Assembly: GCA_964622545.1 (NCBI GenBank) | Contig: CAZUQM010000017.1 | Location: 1 to 64,000, forward strand | Direction: 5' to 3' | DNA: 64,000 bases | Origin: JAFGLZ01 sp964622545 | Lineage (GTDB): Bacteria > Planctomycetota > Phycisphaerae > UBA1845 > JAFGLZ01 | Shown here: positions 45,726 to 55,098 of the stretch, one piece after another | Layout of the letters: each line of letters starts with the position of its first letter | Position numbering within the stretch: the first letter of the stretch is position 1 | The notes under the pieces: model-generated | What the model was told of the DNA's origin: nothing | The model's input: only the letters and a program-made list of their open reading frames with translations | Database searches by the model: none | Program-made: the position numbers and the translations under genes

Positions 45726-46928
45726 ATGATGGGCCAGGCATCTCGACCGCACCGGAAGGCACCTGAGGTACTCGTCGTTGGGGCCGTCTGCGTCGCGGCG
45801 ATCGGCTTGTGGTTGCCGACCGCGCGGGCCTCCTCGCACCCGAGCGGGACCCGACCGGCCGGCGAGGCCGTCCGGCACTTCCGCATGGGTTTCACGCCCT
45901 TTCCGCACGACTTCTCGCTGGAGGGGATCGTCGAGGTCCAGCGGTTCCTTGCGGACAACGCCGACCTGATCGCCCACCACTTCGAGAACGTGCCCTGGAC
46001 CGAGGCCCTCCACGACGAGCCGTTCCATCCGAAGATGATGGAGGATTGGGACTGGAACCAGCAGAACGTCCCGCCCGGCGGCAAGGTCCTCCTCGCCCTG
46101 ACGCCGATCCGACAGGGCGCCCCCGGCTTGGCGCCCTACCGCGGCGAGGAGAAAGGCCTGCCGCTGCCCGAGCCCTTCGATCGCGCCAAGTTCGACGATC
46201 CCATCGTGGCCGACGCGTACATCAACTACTGCCGACGCGCGGTCGAGTACTTCCGGCCCGACTACCTCTGCATCGGCATGGAGGTCAACGAGCTCTTCCA
46301 GAAAGCGCCCGGCCAATGGGACGCCTACCGCAAGCTCCACAGCAGAACCTACCGCGCCCTGAAGCGCGACTACCCCGACCTGCCCGTCTTCGTGAGTCTC
46401 ACGCTGCACAGCCTGTTCGAGCACGACTGGCGCAACCGAAAGGACCTGCTGAGGGCGGCCAAGGACCTGCTCAAGCAGAGCGATAGGATCGGCGTGAGCT
46501 TCTATCCGTTTTTCGGCGGCCACGCCGGTCGGATCGACGAGGCCCTCGCCTGGCTCGTGCGATCCTTCGCCGACGTCGACAAGCCCTTTGCGTTCTGTGA
46601 GATGGGCCAGACGGCCGAGCCGTTGCGCTTGGCCATGTTCGGCGTGACGTTCGACGGCAGCCCGCAGCTCCAGGCCGACGTGCTCGCGAGCGTCATCGGC
46701 TTCGCCGACCAGCACCCGACCGAGTTCCTCGTGTGGTTGGTCCCCCGCGACTACGACGCCCTGTGGGACCGGATCCGCGGCGGCGTGCCCGAGGTCGTCA
46801 AGGTCTTCAAGGACTGCGGACTGTTGGACGAGGCGGGCCAGCCCCGACCGGCCTACCGGATCTGGTCCATGCATCTGCAGCGCCCGTGGCAGCCGGTCGC
46901 ACCGCATCGTCGATCGGGCCGTCCCTGA
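45726..46928 (+). CDS. Secreted TIM-barrel glycoside-hydrolase-like protein
   Basis: 400 aa. After a signal peptide (about 15-36) the protein has barrel-type strands: RMGFTPFPHDF, YLCIGMEVNELF (possible acid/base Glu at the strand end), DRIGVSFYPFFGG and PFAFCEMGQTAE (possible nucleophile Glu). The motif pattern resembles GH5/GH53-type barrels but I cannot place it in a family. AGGAGG precedes the ATG. It ends the run of exported genes before a noncoding stretch. Confidence 0.65.
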   Translation: MMGQASRPHRKAPEVLVVGAVCVAAIGLWLPTARASSHPSGTRPAGEAVRHFRMGFTPFPHDFSLEGIVEVQRFLADNADLIAHHFENVPWTEALHDEPFHPKMMEDWDWNQQNVPPGGKVLLALTPIRQGAPGLAPYRGEEKGLPLPEPFDRAKFDDPIVADAYINYCRRAVEYFRPDYLCIGMEVNELFQKAPGQWDAYRKLHSRTYRALKRDYPDLPVFVSLTLHSLFEHDWRNRKDLLRAAKDLLKQSDRIGVSFYPFFGGHAGRIDEALAWLVRSFADVDKPFAFCEMGQTAEPLRLAMFGVTFDGSPQLQADVLASVIGFADQHPTEFLVWLVPRDYDALWDRIRGGVPEVVKVFKDCGLLDEAGQPRPAYRIWSMHLQRPWQPVAPHRRSGRP

Positions 46929-47000
46929 CCGCCCGCAGATCCTCCTCATCCACCGTACGGGGCCTCGCTGGATCAGGACGGATTCGAGCGAGGCCGCCCG

Positions 47001-47030
47001 AGCGGGCCGCGCCCCAACGCGTGGCCCGCT
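47001..47030. repeat. Perfect-stem palindrome
   Basis: AGCGGGCC and GGCCCGCT are exact inverted 8-mers, with GCG/CGC pairing inside. No T-run follows, so it is not a good intrinsic terminator. Confidence 0.55.
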
Positions 47031-47210
47031 TGCTGTCGTGACCGCCGGGGGCGTTGATACCAAACCTTGCCGACGGGCGGATAACAGACACCACTGGTGC
47101 ATGGATCTCGCACCTCACTGGTGCGTCAATCCGCTCGCCGGGTGCCACTGGCGGCTTGTCCAGTGCAGGCGAGCGAGGCTCCCGCCGAGCCGAACGAGGT
47201 CCATAACAAC

Positions 47211-47227
47211 GCTCCCTGACGGTCGCG
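47211..47227. repeat. Copy of the CGCTCCCT-ACGGTCGCG dispersed repeat
   Basis: GCTCCCTGACGGTCGCG matches the right arm of the 567-626 inverted repeat with one change. It has no intact second arm. Confidence 0.65.
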
Positions 47228-47508
47228 CCCCAGAACCACGCGGAGGCGCTCCAACAGCACCGCTGGGTGACCCGCCGCTTCATTCATCCTGAGCTGGGTC
47301 GAAGGAGCGGTGGCGAACACGAACCCCGTGCTTAGACTCGGAACCGCCTGCCGGTCTTCGTAACACCGTGGTGTTCGAAGGTGGAAGGATTTCTGGTGCC
47401 TGAATCCCCCTTGCCCTGGGTGGTCATAGACAAGGCCACGACGTCGCTTGCCGCCTTCTCACGACTCGACTAGCCTGAGCGGGTTCTCATCCTGAAAGGG
47501 GAATCCGC

Positions 47509-50500
47509 ATGTGCAACCGTGCTCGTCGAACAAGCCGTACGTCGATCGGGATGTTGATTCTCAGCGCTACGCTACTGTCGTTGCTCGCTGCTCCCGCCGC
47601 CCTCGCCCTCGAGCCGAAGGGCCTCGTCTACGAGAGCGAGGCCATCTCGTCGCCGACCGACGCCTGGCAACAGGACAAGCGAACCGATGGCCGGTGGATG
47701 CTCTGGACCAGGGAGGTGGACATCGAGAAGAAACGCTCCGGCACGGCCGTCCTGGCCAGCCCGACCGTCGCCGAGGACCGCACGAAACCCGAGGACGGCG
47801 CGCCCCCGCTGCACAGCGTCGTAGCCGACCTGAAGCCCGGAACCTACCTCGTCTACGTGAGCAACCCCGGCGGCCGGCCGCTGGCGTACTCGCTCGACGG
47901 TAAGGAGTGGTTCAAGCACAGCGGCGGGGAATTGAGCCTGGGCGCCCGCCAGCTCGCCGACGGACGCTTCGAGCTGTGGGTCGATGACCGCTACGCCCAC
48001 CCTCCGGGCAACCCCGGCCCGGGCTATTACGACTACGTCCGTTTCGTTCCCGTGCCCGCCTCGGCCGCCAACGTGGAACGCTACCAGCGCTGGCGCGGGC
48101 TCGAGCGGTGGCTCGCCGAGAAAGGACGCGGTCGGTACGTCCCGGCCGGCTCCCTGACCGATCGTGAGGGTTTCAAGCCCGAAAACGAATGCCTCCGCGG
48201 CAGCACACCTGGGGACCGGTTCAGCCACGTATTCGATCGGCCGGGCACGGTCTACCTGGCCGTGGACATGGGTGACGATGTCGATGGCACCGAGTTGCTC
48301 ACCGTCGACCTGAACGGCAAGGAGATCGGCTGTCTCGTCGCCGATCAGACCCACGGCGGACGGATGCTCTTCAGCCTCAGGCAGCCGATCGAGGCGGCCA
48401 AAGGCGACCGGCTGACGTTCACGGCCAAGACGCATGTCACGTACTACCGCGTGTACGGATTGGTACTCGCGAGCGAGCCGATCGTCCCCCCGCCGCCGCG
48501 GTTCGATCACATCGAGGTGTGGTGCCCCAGGCCCGGCCGGGTCGAGATCTGCTGGACGACCACGCAGATCGTGCCGACGGGCGATATTGAGTACAACGTC
48601 AACGGCTCCGGCAAGCGCACCCAACGGGATCGCTATCGAGGCCGATGCCACCGCGTCGTGCTGGATGGGCTCAGCTCGACCGCAACGTATGAGGGACGCA
48701 TCCACACCGAATACCGCGGCAAGCCGCTCGTCAGCGATCCGTTCCGCTTCAAGCCGGTGCCGAAGCTGATCGCGCCCGCCAAGACCGAACCCGTTCACAT
48801 CAAGCTGACCGTGCCCGAACCGACGAAGCACGCGCGCAAGACCTGGTGGGCCGTCACGGGCATTCCTTTCGCCAAGGGTGCCCTGCCCGTTCAGGGCGAG
48901 CCGCGGTTCAGCATCGGTCGGTATCCCTTCGAGTGGACCTGCCTGAGCCGTTGGCCCGACGGCAGCGTTAAGTGGGCGCTCGTCGGCCTGACCACACCGA
49001 CGACGACCAAGGGCGAGCCGCCGTCGGTCGAGCTCGTGTGCGAACCTAAGCGTCGAACCGGGCCCGATCCGCATCCGACGATCCGCAAGCTCGAGCGATC
49101 GGACGACGCCTGGTACGTCTTCATGAAGCCCCCACTATCCTTCTGCATTCCGCGGAAGGGCAGCGGCCTGATCTATGATCTTCGCAAGAGATTCGACTCG
49201 GAGGACACGCCCGACGAAGAGCACCGGCTCGCGCCCAACGGTAAACCCGTCGAGTTCGTGCTGACAATGGCCGACGGCAAGCGGTACGTTTGTGGTCCGC
49301 CCGAAGCCGATGGCCCCGTTATCGAGTTTAACGGCGCCGTTCACGGCATGATCCGCTGGACCGGTCGCATGCTGCACAAGGGCAAACCCACCGGCTGGGC
49401 CTACCTCGTTCGCGCGACGGGCTACCCGGGGGTTCTCCGACTGAACCTATCCGTCTGGCCGGACCAATCCAGCCCGGTCTTTCACGAGGTCCGCTCGCTG
49501 GCACTGCACGTGCCGATGGGCCATGGCCAAGTACGAGGCGGGTTCGACGGTGCCAAGCTCGCGCCTGTGCCGGACGAGCAAGGCTGGTCACTGCTGCAAG
49601 ACCGCGATAACCGCTTCCTGCGACACACCTCGTCCGGAATCGAAAAGGGTAAGCGTGCCGTCGGCGTGGCCGTGGCCGAGGACGACCGCTTCCGTGCGAC
49701 ACTCGTCGTCCGCGACTTCTGGCAGACGTACCCGAGCGGGCTCATCGTGCGGTCCGACGGCATCGAGGCCCAGCTCCTCCCGCCCCTGCCCAAGGACGCC
49801 TACACCGACGACGAGAGTCGGAACTGGTTCCACAAGCTCTACGCCTGGTGCAAGGACGGTGCGTACCTCGTCCGCGCCGGCCAGGTCATCCAGAACGACG
49901 TCTACTTGCGCTTCGATCAGGCCAAGACGAAGCCCCTATGCGACCCCGTTCCCTTCGCCGACTTCGTGAACAACCCGCTGATCCTCCAGGCCTCGCCGGA
50001 GTACCTCTGCGACACGGGCGCGCTCGGCGCGCCGGTCTTCCCGAAGACACCCGGCGTGTGGGACCAATACGAGGCCTGCTTCGATCGCTGTTTCGAGAAC
50101 CATCTGAAGGACCGCGAGCGGCGCCGCACGTTCGGCTGGATGCACTGGGGCGACTGGTTCGGCGAACGCTACCTCAACTACGGCAACAACGAGTACGACC
50201 TGCCGTGGGCGATGGCCGTGCAGTGGATGCGAACCGGCGATCGCCGCGTCTTCGATCGCGGCCTCCAGATGGCCCGGCATTATAGCACGGTCGACACGAT
50301 CCACGGCCAGTTCTCCGACCGCATGCGGGGACTGGTCTGGACGCACTGCTACAACCACCTCGGCTCGCCGCAGCCGATCGAGGCGCTGCGCTTCCCCGAG
50401 GACGATAAGCGCACCCAGGCCTACATCCAACGCTACCGCCGCATGATCCGCGGCGCGATCGACGCCCAGGGCCACATCTACCAGCCGGGCAACTTCGTCT

Positions 50501-51189
50501 ACGGCATGCTGACCGGCGAGCGCTGGCTGAGCGACACGGCCGAGATGATCTGCACGCACCAGGCGCGGAAGCTCACGCCCAACTTCAACTTCTCCATCGA
50601 GCGCTCCGGCGGCTGGCCGCTCATCAACGCCGTCAACGCCTACGCCTTCACGGGCAACCCGTACTACCTCAACTCGGCGCGGATCATGATCGAACGATGC
50701 CTCGAGCGGCAGGACCCGGTCACCGGCGGCTGGCCGCACACCCCGCCGATCGGCGAGACGGCCGGCGTGCGTGTGCAGGGCGGCAAGGCCTTCGCGGTGG
50801 GCATCCTGTCGCACGGCATCATGCGCTACCTCGAGCACGAGCCGAACGACCGGCCGGACATCCGGCGGATGCTCCTCCGCGGGGCGGACTGGCTCATCAA
50901 CGAGTCGTGGGTGCCCGGTAAGGGCTTCCGCTACATCACCAACGCCCCGAATTGGAAGGACCGCGGCGGGCGCGGCATCTCGAGCCTGCTCAACGCCGAG
51001 ATCATCGCCTGGGCCTACCAGGAGACCAAGGACGCCAAATACGTGGCGTTCTGGAAGGACATGATGGCCGGCGTCCTCGACGGCATGAGCAGCGGCATGG
51101 GCAAGGCCTTCACGCAGACGACGCGGCAGACGATCCACGGCCTCGATCGCATCCGCGGCGCGGGTGTGACGTCGTTGCCGAAACCTTAG
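47509..51189 (+). CDS. Large secreted rhamnogalacturonan exolyase-like protein (PL26 / YetA-like)
   Basis: 1226 aa. Signal peptide (about 11-34) and N-terminal beta domains (to about 330) are followed by a fibronectin-like segment (about 335-425). From about residue 430 the sequence resembles the PcRGLX/YetA family: KTWWAVTGIPFAKGAL, LSRWPDGSVKWALVG, a beta-sandwich, then an alpha/alpha toroid with WMHWGDWFGERYLNYGNNEYD and HYSTVDTIHGQFSDRMRG. Such enzymes release unsaturated galacturonosyl-rhamnose from rhamnogalacturonan ends. AAAGGGGA precedes the ATG. Family number from memory; substrate not proven. The next gene starts 14 bp after the stop. Confidence 0.75.
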   Translation: MCNRARRTSRTSIGMLILSATLLSLLAAPAALALEPKGLVYESEAISSPTDAWQQDKRTDGRWMLWTREVDIEKKRSGTAVLASPTVAEDRTKPEDGAPPLHSVVADLKPGTYLVYVSNPGGRPLAYSLDGKEWFKHSGGELSLGARQLADGRFELWVDDRYAHPPGNPGPGYYDYVRFVPVPASAANVERYQRWRGLERWLAEKGRGRYVPAGSLTDREGFKPENECLRGSTPGDRFSHVFDRPGTVYLAVDMGDDVDGTELLTVDLNGKEIGCLVADQTHGGRMLFSLRQPIEAAKGDRLTFTAKTHVTYYRVYGLVLASEPIVPPPPRFDHIEVWCPRPGRVEICWTTTQIVPTGDIEYNVNGSGKRTQRDRYRGRCHRVVLDGLSSTATYEGRIHTEYRGKPLVSDPFRFKPVPKLIAPAKTEPVHIKLTVPEPTKHARKTWWAVTGIPFAKGALPVQGEPRFSIGRYPFEWTCLSRWPDGSVKWALVGLTTPTTTKGEPPSVELVCEPKRRTGPDPHPTIRKLERSDDAWYVFMKPPLSFCIPRKGSGLIYDLRKRFDSEDTPDEEHRLAPNGKPVEFVLTMADGKRYVCGPPEADGPVIEFNGAVHGMIRWTGRMLHKGKPTGWAYLVRATGYPGVLRLNLSVWPDQSSPVFHEVRSLALHVPMGHGQVRGGFDGAKLAPVPDEQGWSLLQDRDNRFLRHTSSGIEKGKRAVGVAVAEDDRFRATLVVRDFWQTYPSGLIVRSDGIEAQLLPPLPKDAYTDDESRNWFHKLYAWCKDGAYLVRAGQVIQNDVYLRFDQAKTKPLCDPVPFADFVNNPLILQASPEYLCDTGALGAPVFPKTPGVWDQYEACFDRCFENHLKDRERRRTFGWMHWGDWFGERYLNYGNNEYDLPWAMAVQWMRTGDRRVFDRGLQMARHYSTVDTIHGQFSDRMRGLVWTHCYNHLGSPQPIEALRFPEDDKRTQAYIQRYRRMIRGAIDAQGHIYQPGNFVYGMLTGERWLSDTAEMICTHQARKLTPNFNFSIERSGGWPLINAVNAYAFTGNPYYLNSARIMIERCLERQDPVTGGWPHTPPIGETAGVRVQGGKAFAVGILSHGIMRYLEHEPNDRPDIRRMLLRGADWLINESWVPGKGFRYITNAPNWKDRGGRGISSLLNAEIIAWAYQETKDAKYVAFWKDMMAGVLDGMSSGMGKAFTQTTRQTIHGLDRIRGAGVTSLPKP

Positions 51190-51203
51190 GAGACACCGAG
51201 ACG

Positions 51204-53099
51204 ATGGACATCACCTACAACCCCACCGCCCTACCCGACGAGCTCCGCGACGCCCTCGCCGCACTCGGGGACGAGTATCCCATCATCGCCGCCGACGGCG
51301 ATGCGCTGGTGAGCTTCCGCCCCATCGCCGCAGATACCCGGACATCGCGCGTCGTTCGCGAAGCAGATCGCTTTGTCATCGAACACACCGACCTGGCCGC
51401 CGCACTTCGCGGTGCGGGCACGCTGCTCGCGGGCGCGGCCCTCGATCAGCCCGACGAGCAGACGCTCCGGTTCGAGACGTTCGGCATCATGCTCGATGTC
51501 TCGCGCAACGCCGTCATGCGGATCCCGCACGTCAAGGGCTGGCTGCGCCGCCTGGCCCTGATGGGCTTCGACACGGTCATGCTCTACACCGAGGACGTCT
51601 ACCAGCTCGACCGCGAGCCGTTCTTCGGCTACCAGCGCGGCGCCTACTCGGCCGACGAGCTCCGCGAGATCGACGCCTACGCCGACCGGCTCGGCATCGA
51701 GATGATTCCCTGCGTCCAGACGCTCGGCCACATGGCCCAGATCCTCAAGTGGCCCGCCTACGAGCCGGTGAGGGACACCGACACGGTGCTGCTGGCCGAG
51801 GAGGAGCCGACGTTCGAGCTGATCGGCAAGATCCTCGACTTCTGGCAGGCGGCTCTGCGAACGCGTCGCATCCACGTCGGCATGGACGAGACCCACGACC
51901 TCGGTCGCGGCGTCTACATGGACCGCCACGGCTACCGCGACGGCTTCGAGCTCTTCAACCGGCACCTGTCGCACGTCGTCGCGATGTGTCACGAGCGCGG
52001 GCTCGAGCCGATGATCTGGTCGGACATGTACTTCCGGCTGGGCAGCGCGACCGGCGACTACTACGACCGCGCATCGAGCGTGCCCGATGAGGCCAGGCAG
52101 GCCATCCCCAAGGACGTCCAGCTCGTCTACTGGGACTACTATCACACCGACGAGGGCTTCTACGAGGAGTGGATCCGGCGCCACCGCGACCTCGGCTTCG
52201 ATCCGGTCGTGTGCAGCGGCGTGTGGACGTGGGCCGCGCCGTGGCACGGCACGAACTACACCGAAGCCCGTGCCGGCGCGTGCGTCCGGGCCTGTTGGCG
52301 GGCGGGCGTCAAGGCCCTCTTCTTCACGATGTGGGGCGACGACGGCTCGATGTGCGACTTCGACTCGGCCATGACCGGCCTGACGTACGTCAGCGAACTC
52401 GCCTGGGGCGGCGATGTGAACGAAGCCCAAGCCGCCGCGCGGTACGAGGCGCTGACCGGCGGCGACTACCAGGCCAGCCGCGCTGCCGGCATGCTGAGCT
52501 TCTTCGAGCCGCAGGGCGTGCCCGACGGCGACGTGACGAGCGGCCTCTGGGGCTGGCCGACGCTCTGGGACGACCCGCTGCTCGGCATCTACTGGCACGA
52601 CAAGCGGGCCCAGCGAGGTCAGGCCTGGGACGAGGTCCTGGCCCACTACCGACAGATCAGCCAGACGCTCGCCCCGTGGCTCGACCGTGACGACGTCGAC
52701 ACCCGGGGCGGAGACCTGCGGCATGCGGCCTTGATCGCGGGCGTGCTTCTCGAGAAGGTCGCCCTGCGGAGCCGGCTCGAGACGGCCTACCGCGATCGCG
52801 ATACCGACGGCCTCCGGCAGGCGTGCAGCGGGGCCCATGGCCTGATCGACCGGCTGCACGCGCTCGATGCGTCCTATCGGCGGCAATGGCTTGGTCGGAA
52901 CAAGCCGTTCGGGCTGGAGGTCGTGCAGGTGCGATTGGCCGGCCTGATCCGGCGCTATCGCGAGCTGATCGACCGCGTCGAGGAGCTGATCGACGGAAAG
53001 ATTGATCGCATCGCCGAGCTGGAGGGCGTGCCGCAGGTCGCCTCGGGCGTGCGGCCGTCGTATGGTCGGGTCTCGACGGCGTGCGACAACTTCGCGTGA
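51204..53099 (+). CDS. GH20-like beta-N-acetylhexosaminidase-type protein
   Basis: 631 aa. The TIM-barrel core has the catalytic D228-E229 pair in HVGMDETHD, with MLDVSRNAVM, TVMLYTEDVY, CVQTLGHMAQ and PMIWSDMYF typical of GH20/GH84-type hexosaminidases. The N-terminal domain (to about 90) is short. No clear signal peptide, unlike its neighbours, so it may act on imported oligosaccharide. AGGAGA lies upstream; the previous gene ends 14 bp earlier. Whether the sugar is GlcNAc or another aminosugar is unknown. Confidence 0.8.
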   Translation: MDITYNPTALPDELRDALAALGDEYPIIAADGDALVSFRPIAADTRTSRVVREADRFVIEHTDLAAALRGAGTLLAGAALDQPDEQTLRFETFGIMLDVSRNAVMRIPHVKGWLRRLALMGFDTVMLYTEDVYQLDREPFFGYQRGAYSADELREIDAYADRLGIEMIPCVQTLGHMAQILKWPAYEPVRDTDTVLLAEEEPTFELIGKILDFWQAALRTRRIHVGMDETHDLGRGVYMDRHGYRDGFELFNRHLSHVVAMCHERGLEPMIWSDMYFRLGSATGDYYDRASSVPDEARQAIPKDVQLVYWDYYHTDEGFYEEWIRRHRDLGFDPVVCSGVWTWAAPWHGTNYTEARAGACVRACWRAGVKALFFTMWGDDGSMCDFDSAMTGLTYVSELAWGGDVNEAQAAARYEALTGGDYQASRAAGMLSFFEPQGVPDGDVTSGLWGWPTLWDDPLLGIYWHDKRAQRGQAWDEVLAHYRQISQTLAPWLDRDDVDTRGGDLRHAALIAGVLLEKVALRSRLETAYRDRDTDGLRQACSGAHGLIDRLHALDASYRRQWLGRNKPFGLEVVQVRLAGLIRRYRELIDRVEELIDGKIDRIAELEGVPQVASGVRPSYGRVSTACDNFA

Positions 53100-53154
53100 G
53101 CGACGCGTCGGTGGGATCAGACCCGCCTTCGCCTCGCTCGTCACTGGCTCATGC

Positions 53155-53203
53155 AAAAAGCTCCCAGACGCCGACGGCTTCGGCTCGCCCGACGTCGGGA
53201 GCT
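53155..53203 (-). terminator. Intrinsic terminator on the minus strand with no minus-strand gene upstream
   Basis: Read on the minus strand, AGCTCCC + GAC pair with GTC + GGGAGCT (10 bp, one bulge) and are followed by TTTTT. It would stop transcription entering from the right, yet the genes to its right up to 61.9 kb are on the plus strand. An unannotated minus-strand RNA between here and the serpin gene is possible. Confidence 0.45.
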
Positions 53204-53489
53204 CTCCGGAGGGAGAGGGTCATGGGCCCTCGAGGAGGAGCATGGGATCCTGCGGACAGACCGCGGGGCGGCGGACCGCTCGCTGCGGCACCCTCCATCT
53301 CATCGGGCCATCACACTCGCTCGAGTCTGAAGTCCCCGCCGACGCCCCCGGCTGATCTCTCGCTCACCTCCATCTTTCGCGTCGACCACGTTGCAGACAA
53401 TAGCCATGGCGAAGATTTCCGGGGAAACGTGCGAGGACCACCAGACCACCTCCAGGATCGCCGGCTTCACCCTAGCACCCCGCCGCGCT

Positions 53490-53713
53490 GGTTCTTGTGG
53501 GTTCGTATCGGGAGGGCGAGGCTACCGCCAAGCCGCCAGGCGAGCGAAACCCGTGGTTGGCCCACACCAAGCTTGATGAGCCCCGGAGGGGCGCCCCCCC
53601 CCAACCCAACGCGGTTGTCTGCGCTGGACAACGACCCATACGATGAAATGAGGCACGCAGCGCGCGTCATGCTGCACCTAACGTCTCGACCAGAGACGCG
53701 ACCGTCAGGGAGT
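53490..53713. repeat. Second cluster of dispersed repeats
   Basis: TTCTTGTGGGTTCGTATCGG followed by GAGGGCGAGGCT resembles 519-550, and GCGACCGTCAGGGAG at 53699-53713 matches the left arm of 567-626. The order of the two elements is the same in both places. Confidence 0.6.
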
Positions 53714-53841
53714 GATGCCGTTCAAACGCAACCTTGCCTAGGCGCGCCCCGTAGAAGACTTGCGAGCATCCGGTCCGACTGTCGACCGTGTGCAAACGTT
53801 GCCGTCCAGCCCAAACCCGCCGTCAACGAAGGAGCGAGCCC

Positions 53842-55098
53842 GTGCCCACCCACCGCCTGACGTCGATGCTTGCGTGCTGCGGAATCATCACGATCGCACT
53901 CCTGGCCGGATGCAGTAGCTCGGAGCCCGCGCGCGAAGCGCCGGGCCCCGAACCAGAGATCACCGACGCGGCCAAGTTGATGGCTCAGGCCGGCAACGCC
54001 TTCGCCGTCGACCTCTACAAGCAGCTTCGGACGCAGGAAGGCAACCTGTTCCTCTCGCCGCACAGCATCCTGACCGTGGCCACGATGACGTACGCCGGCG
54101 CGCGTGGCCAGACGCGGGAACAGATGGCCAAGGTCCTGCACCTGCCCGAGGACGAGGCCAGCGTCCATGCCGGCATCCAGCGGCTCACCGATCATCACCG
54201 CTGGCTCCACAATTCAGGTCAGATCGATCTGTGTGTGGCCAACGCGCTGTGGGCGCACGAGGCGTATCCCTTCTTGAAGGAATACCGCGACCAAACGACG
54301 AAACACTACGGCGCGGCCTTGCACCACGTCGACTTCGTCGGCGAGCCAAACACAGCCCGCAAGACGATCAACCGTTGGGTGGAGCAGCGGACGCATCGGA
54401 AGATTCGGAACCTCATCCCCGCCGGTGCGATAGACGAGGCCACGCGCGTCGTCCTGACCAACGCGATCTACTTCAAGGGGAAATGGGAGGAACCGTTCAA
54501 GAAGAGGAACACGCACGATGCACCGTTCCACCTAAGCCCAGACAAGCAGGTCAACGTTCGGATGATGTCGCAGACGAAGCGCTTCCCCTACGCCGACGCG
54601 GAGGACGTCCGATTGGTTGAGCTGCCCTATAGGGGTGAAGCGCTCGGTATGGTTGTGATCTTGCCTAAACGCGAACATGGTCTTGCAGAGATCGAGGTCG
54701 ACCTGACGACGAACAAACTCAACGGTTGGCTTGCCGCGCTGACGGATCAGAAGGTCGGGGTGCAACTACCGCGCTTCACGTTCACGTCGGCCTATCGGTT
54801 GAAGGACACCCTTAGGGCCATGGGCATGACGGATGTGTTCGATCTGAACAAGGCAGACCTGTCAGGCATCGAGAAGTCGCGCATGCTCTACGTGTACGCT
54901 GTGTTGCACAAGGCCTTCATCGACGTTGCCGAGGAGGGAACCGAGGCCGCTGCGGGCTCAGGAAAGGCGCTGGCTCTGAAATCCGAAAAGCCGATGAACT
55001 CCTTCCGCGCCGACCAACCGTTCCTGCTGCTGATCCGTCACCGCCCGAGCGGTGGCATCCTCTTCCTGGGGCGGGTCTCGGATCCGTTGGCTCGATGA
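53842..55098 (+). CDS. Serpin lipoprotein (serine protease inhibitor)
   Basis: 418 aa. A GTG start with AAGGAG upstream and a lipobox LLAGC (Cys24) make it a membrane-anchored lipoprotein. The serpin fold is complete: NLFLSPHSILTVATMTYAGARG, VLTNAIYFKGKWEEPF, hinge EEGTEAAAG (364-372), FRADQPFLLLIRH and ILFLGRVSDP. Counting the reactive loop from the hinge (P17 E364) puts P1 at Lys380 and P1' at Ser381, a trypsin-like target. The Ala-rich hinge indicates an inhibitory serpin. Stop overlaps the next gene by ATGA. Confidence 0.93.
   Translation: MPTHRLTSMLACCGIITIALLAGCSSSEPAREAPGPEPEITDAAKLMAQAGNAFAVDLYKQLRTQEGNLFLSPHSILTVATMTYAGARGQTREQMAKVLHLPEDEASVHAGIQRLTDHHRWLHNSGQIDLCVANALWAHEAYPFLKEYRDQTTKHYGAALHHVDFVGEPNTARKTINRWVEQRTHRKIRNLIPAGAIDEATRVVLTNAIYFKGKWEEPFKKRNTHDAPFHLSPDKQVNVRMMSQTKRFPYADAEDVRLVELPYRGEALGMVVILPKREHGLAEIEVDLTTNKLNGWLAALTDQKVGVQLPRFTFTSAYRLKDTLRAMGMTDVFDLNKADLSGIEKSRMLYVYAVLHKAFIDVAEEGTEAAAGSGKALALKSEKPMNSFRADQPFLLLIRHRPSGGILFLGRVSDPLAR

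Larger units (their letters stand above)
46929..47508. other. Intergenic region with repeats
   Basis: It contains a long palindrome at 47001-47030 (AGCGGGCC/GGCCCGCT with an inner GCG/CGC), a copy of the GTGCCACTGGC element (about 47150), and the CGCTCCCTGACGGTCGCG element at 47211. Candidate promoter TTGCCG-17-TAGCCT lies at about 47450-47480. No coding gene is supported. Confidence 0.5.
53100..53841. other. Long intergenic region with repeats and a minus-oriented hairpin
   Basis: It carries a terminator-like hairpin on the minus strand (53155-53203), an unrelated CTCTCC/GGGAGAG hairpin next to it, and copies of the dispersed family at 53490-53520 and 53699-53713. No coding frame has a ribosome site or a family match. 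Confidence 0.55.

Noticed and set aside
47001..47030. Intrinsic terminator
   Set aside because: Good stem but no following T-run on either strand.
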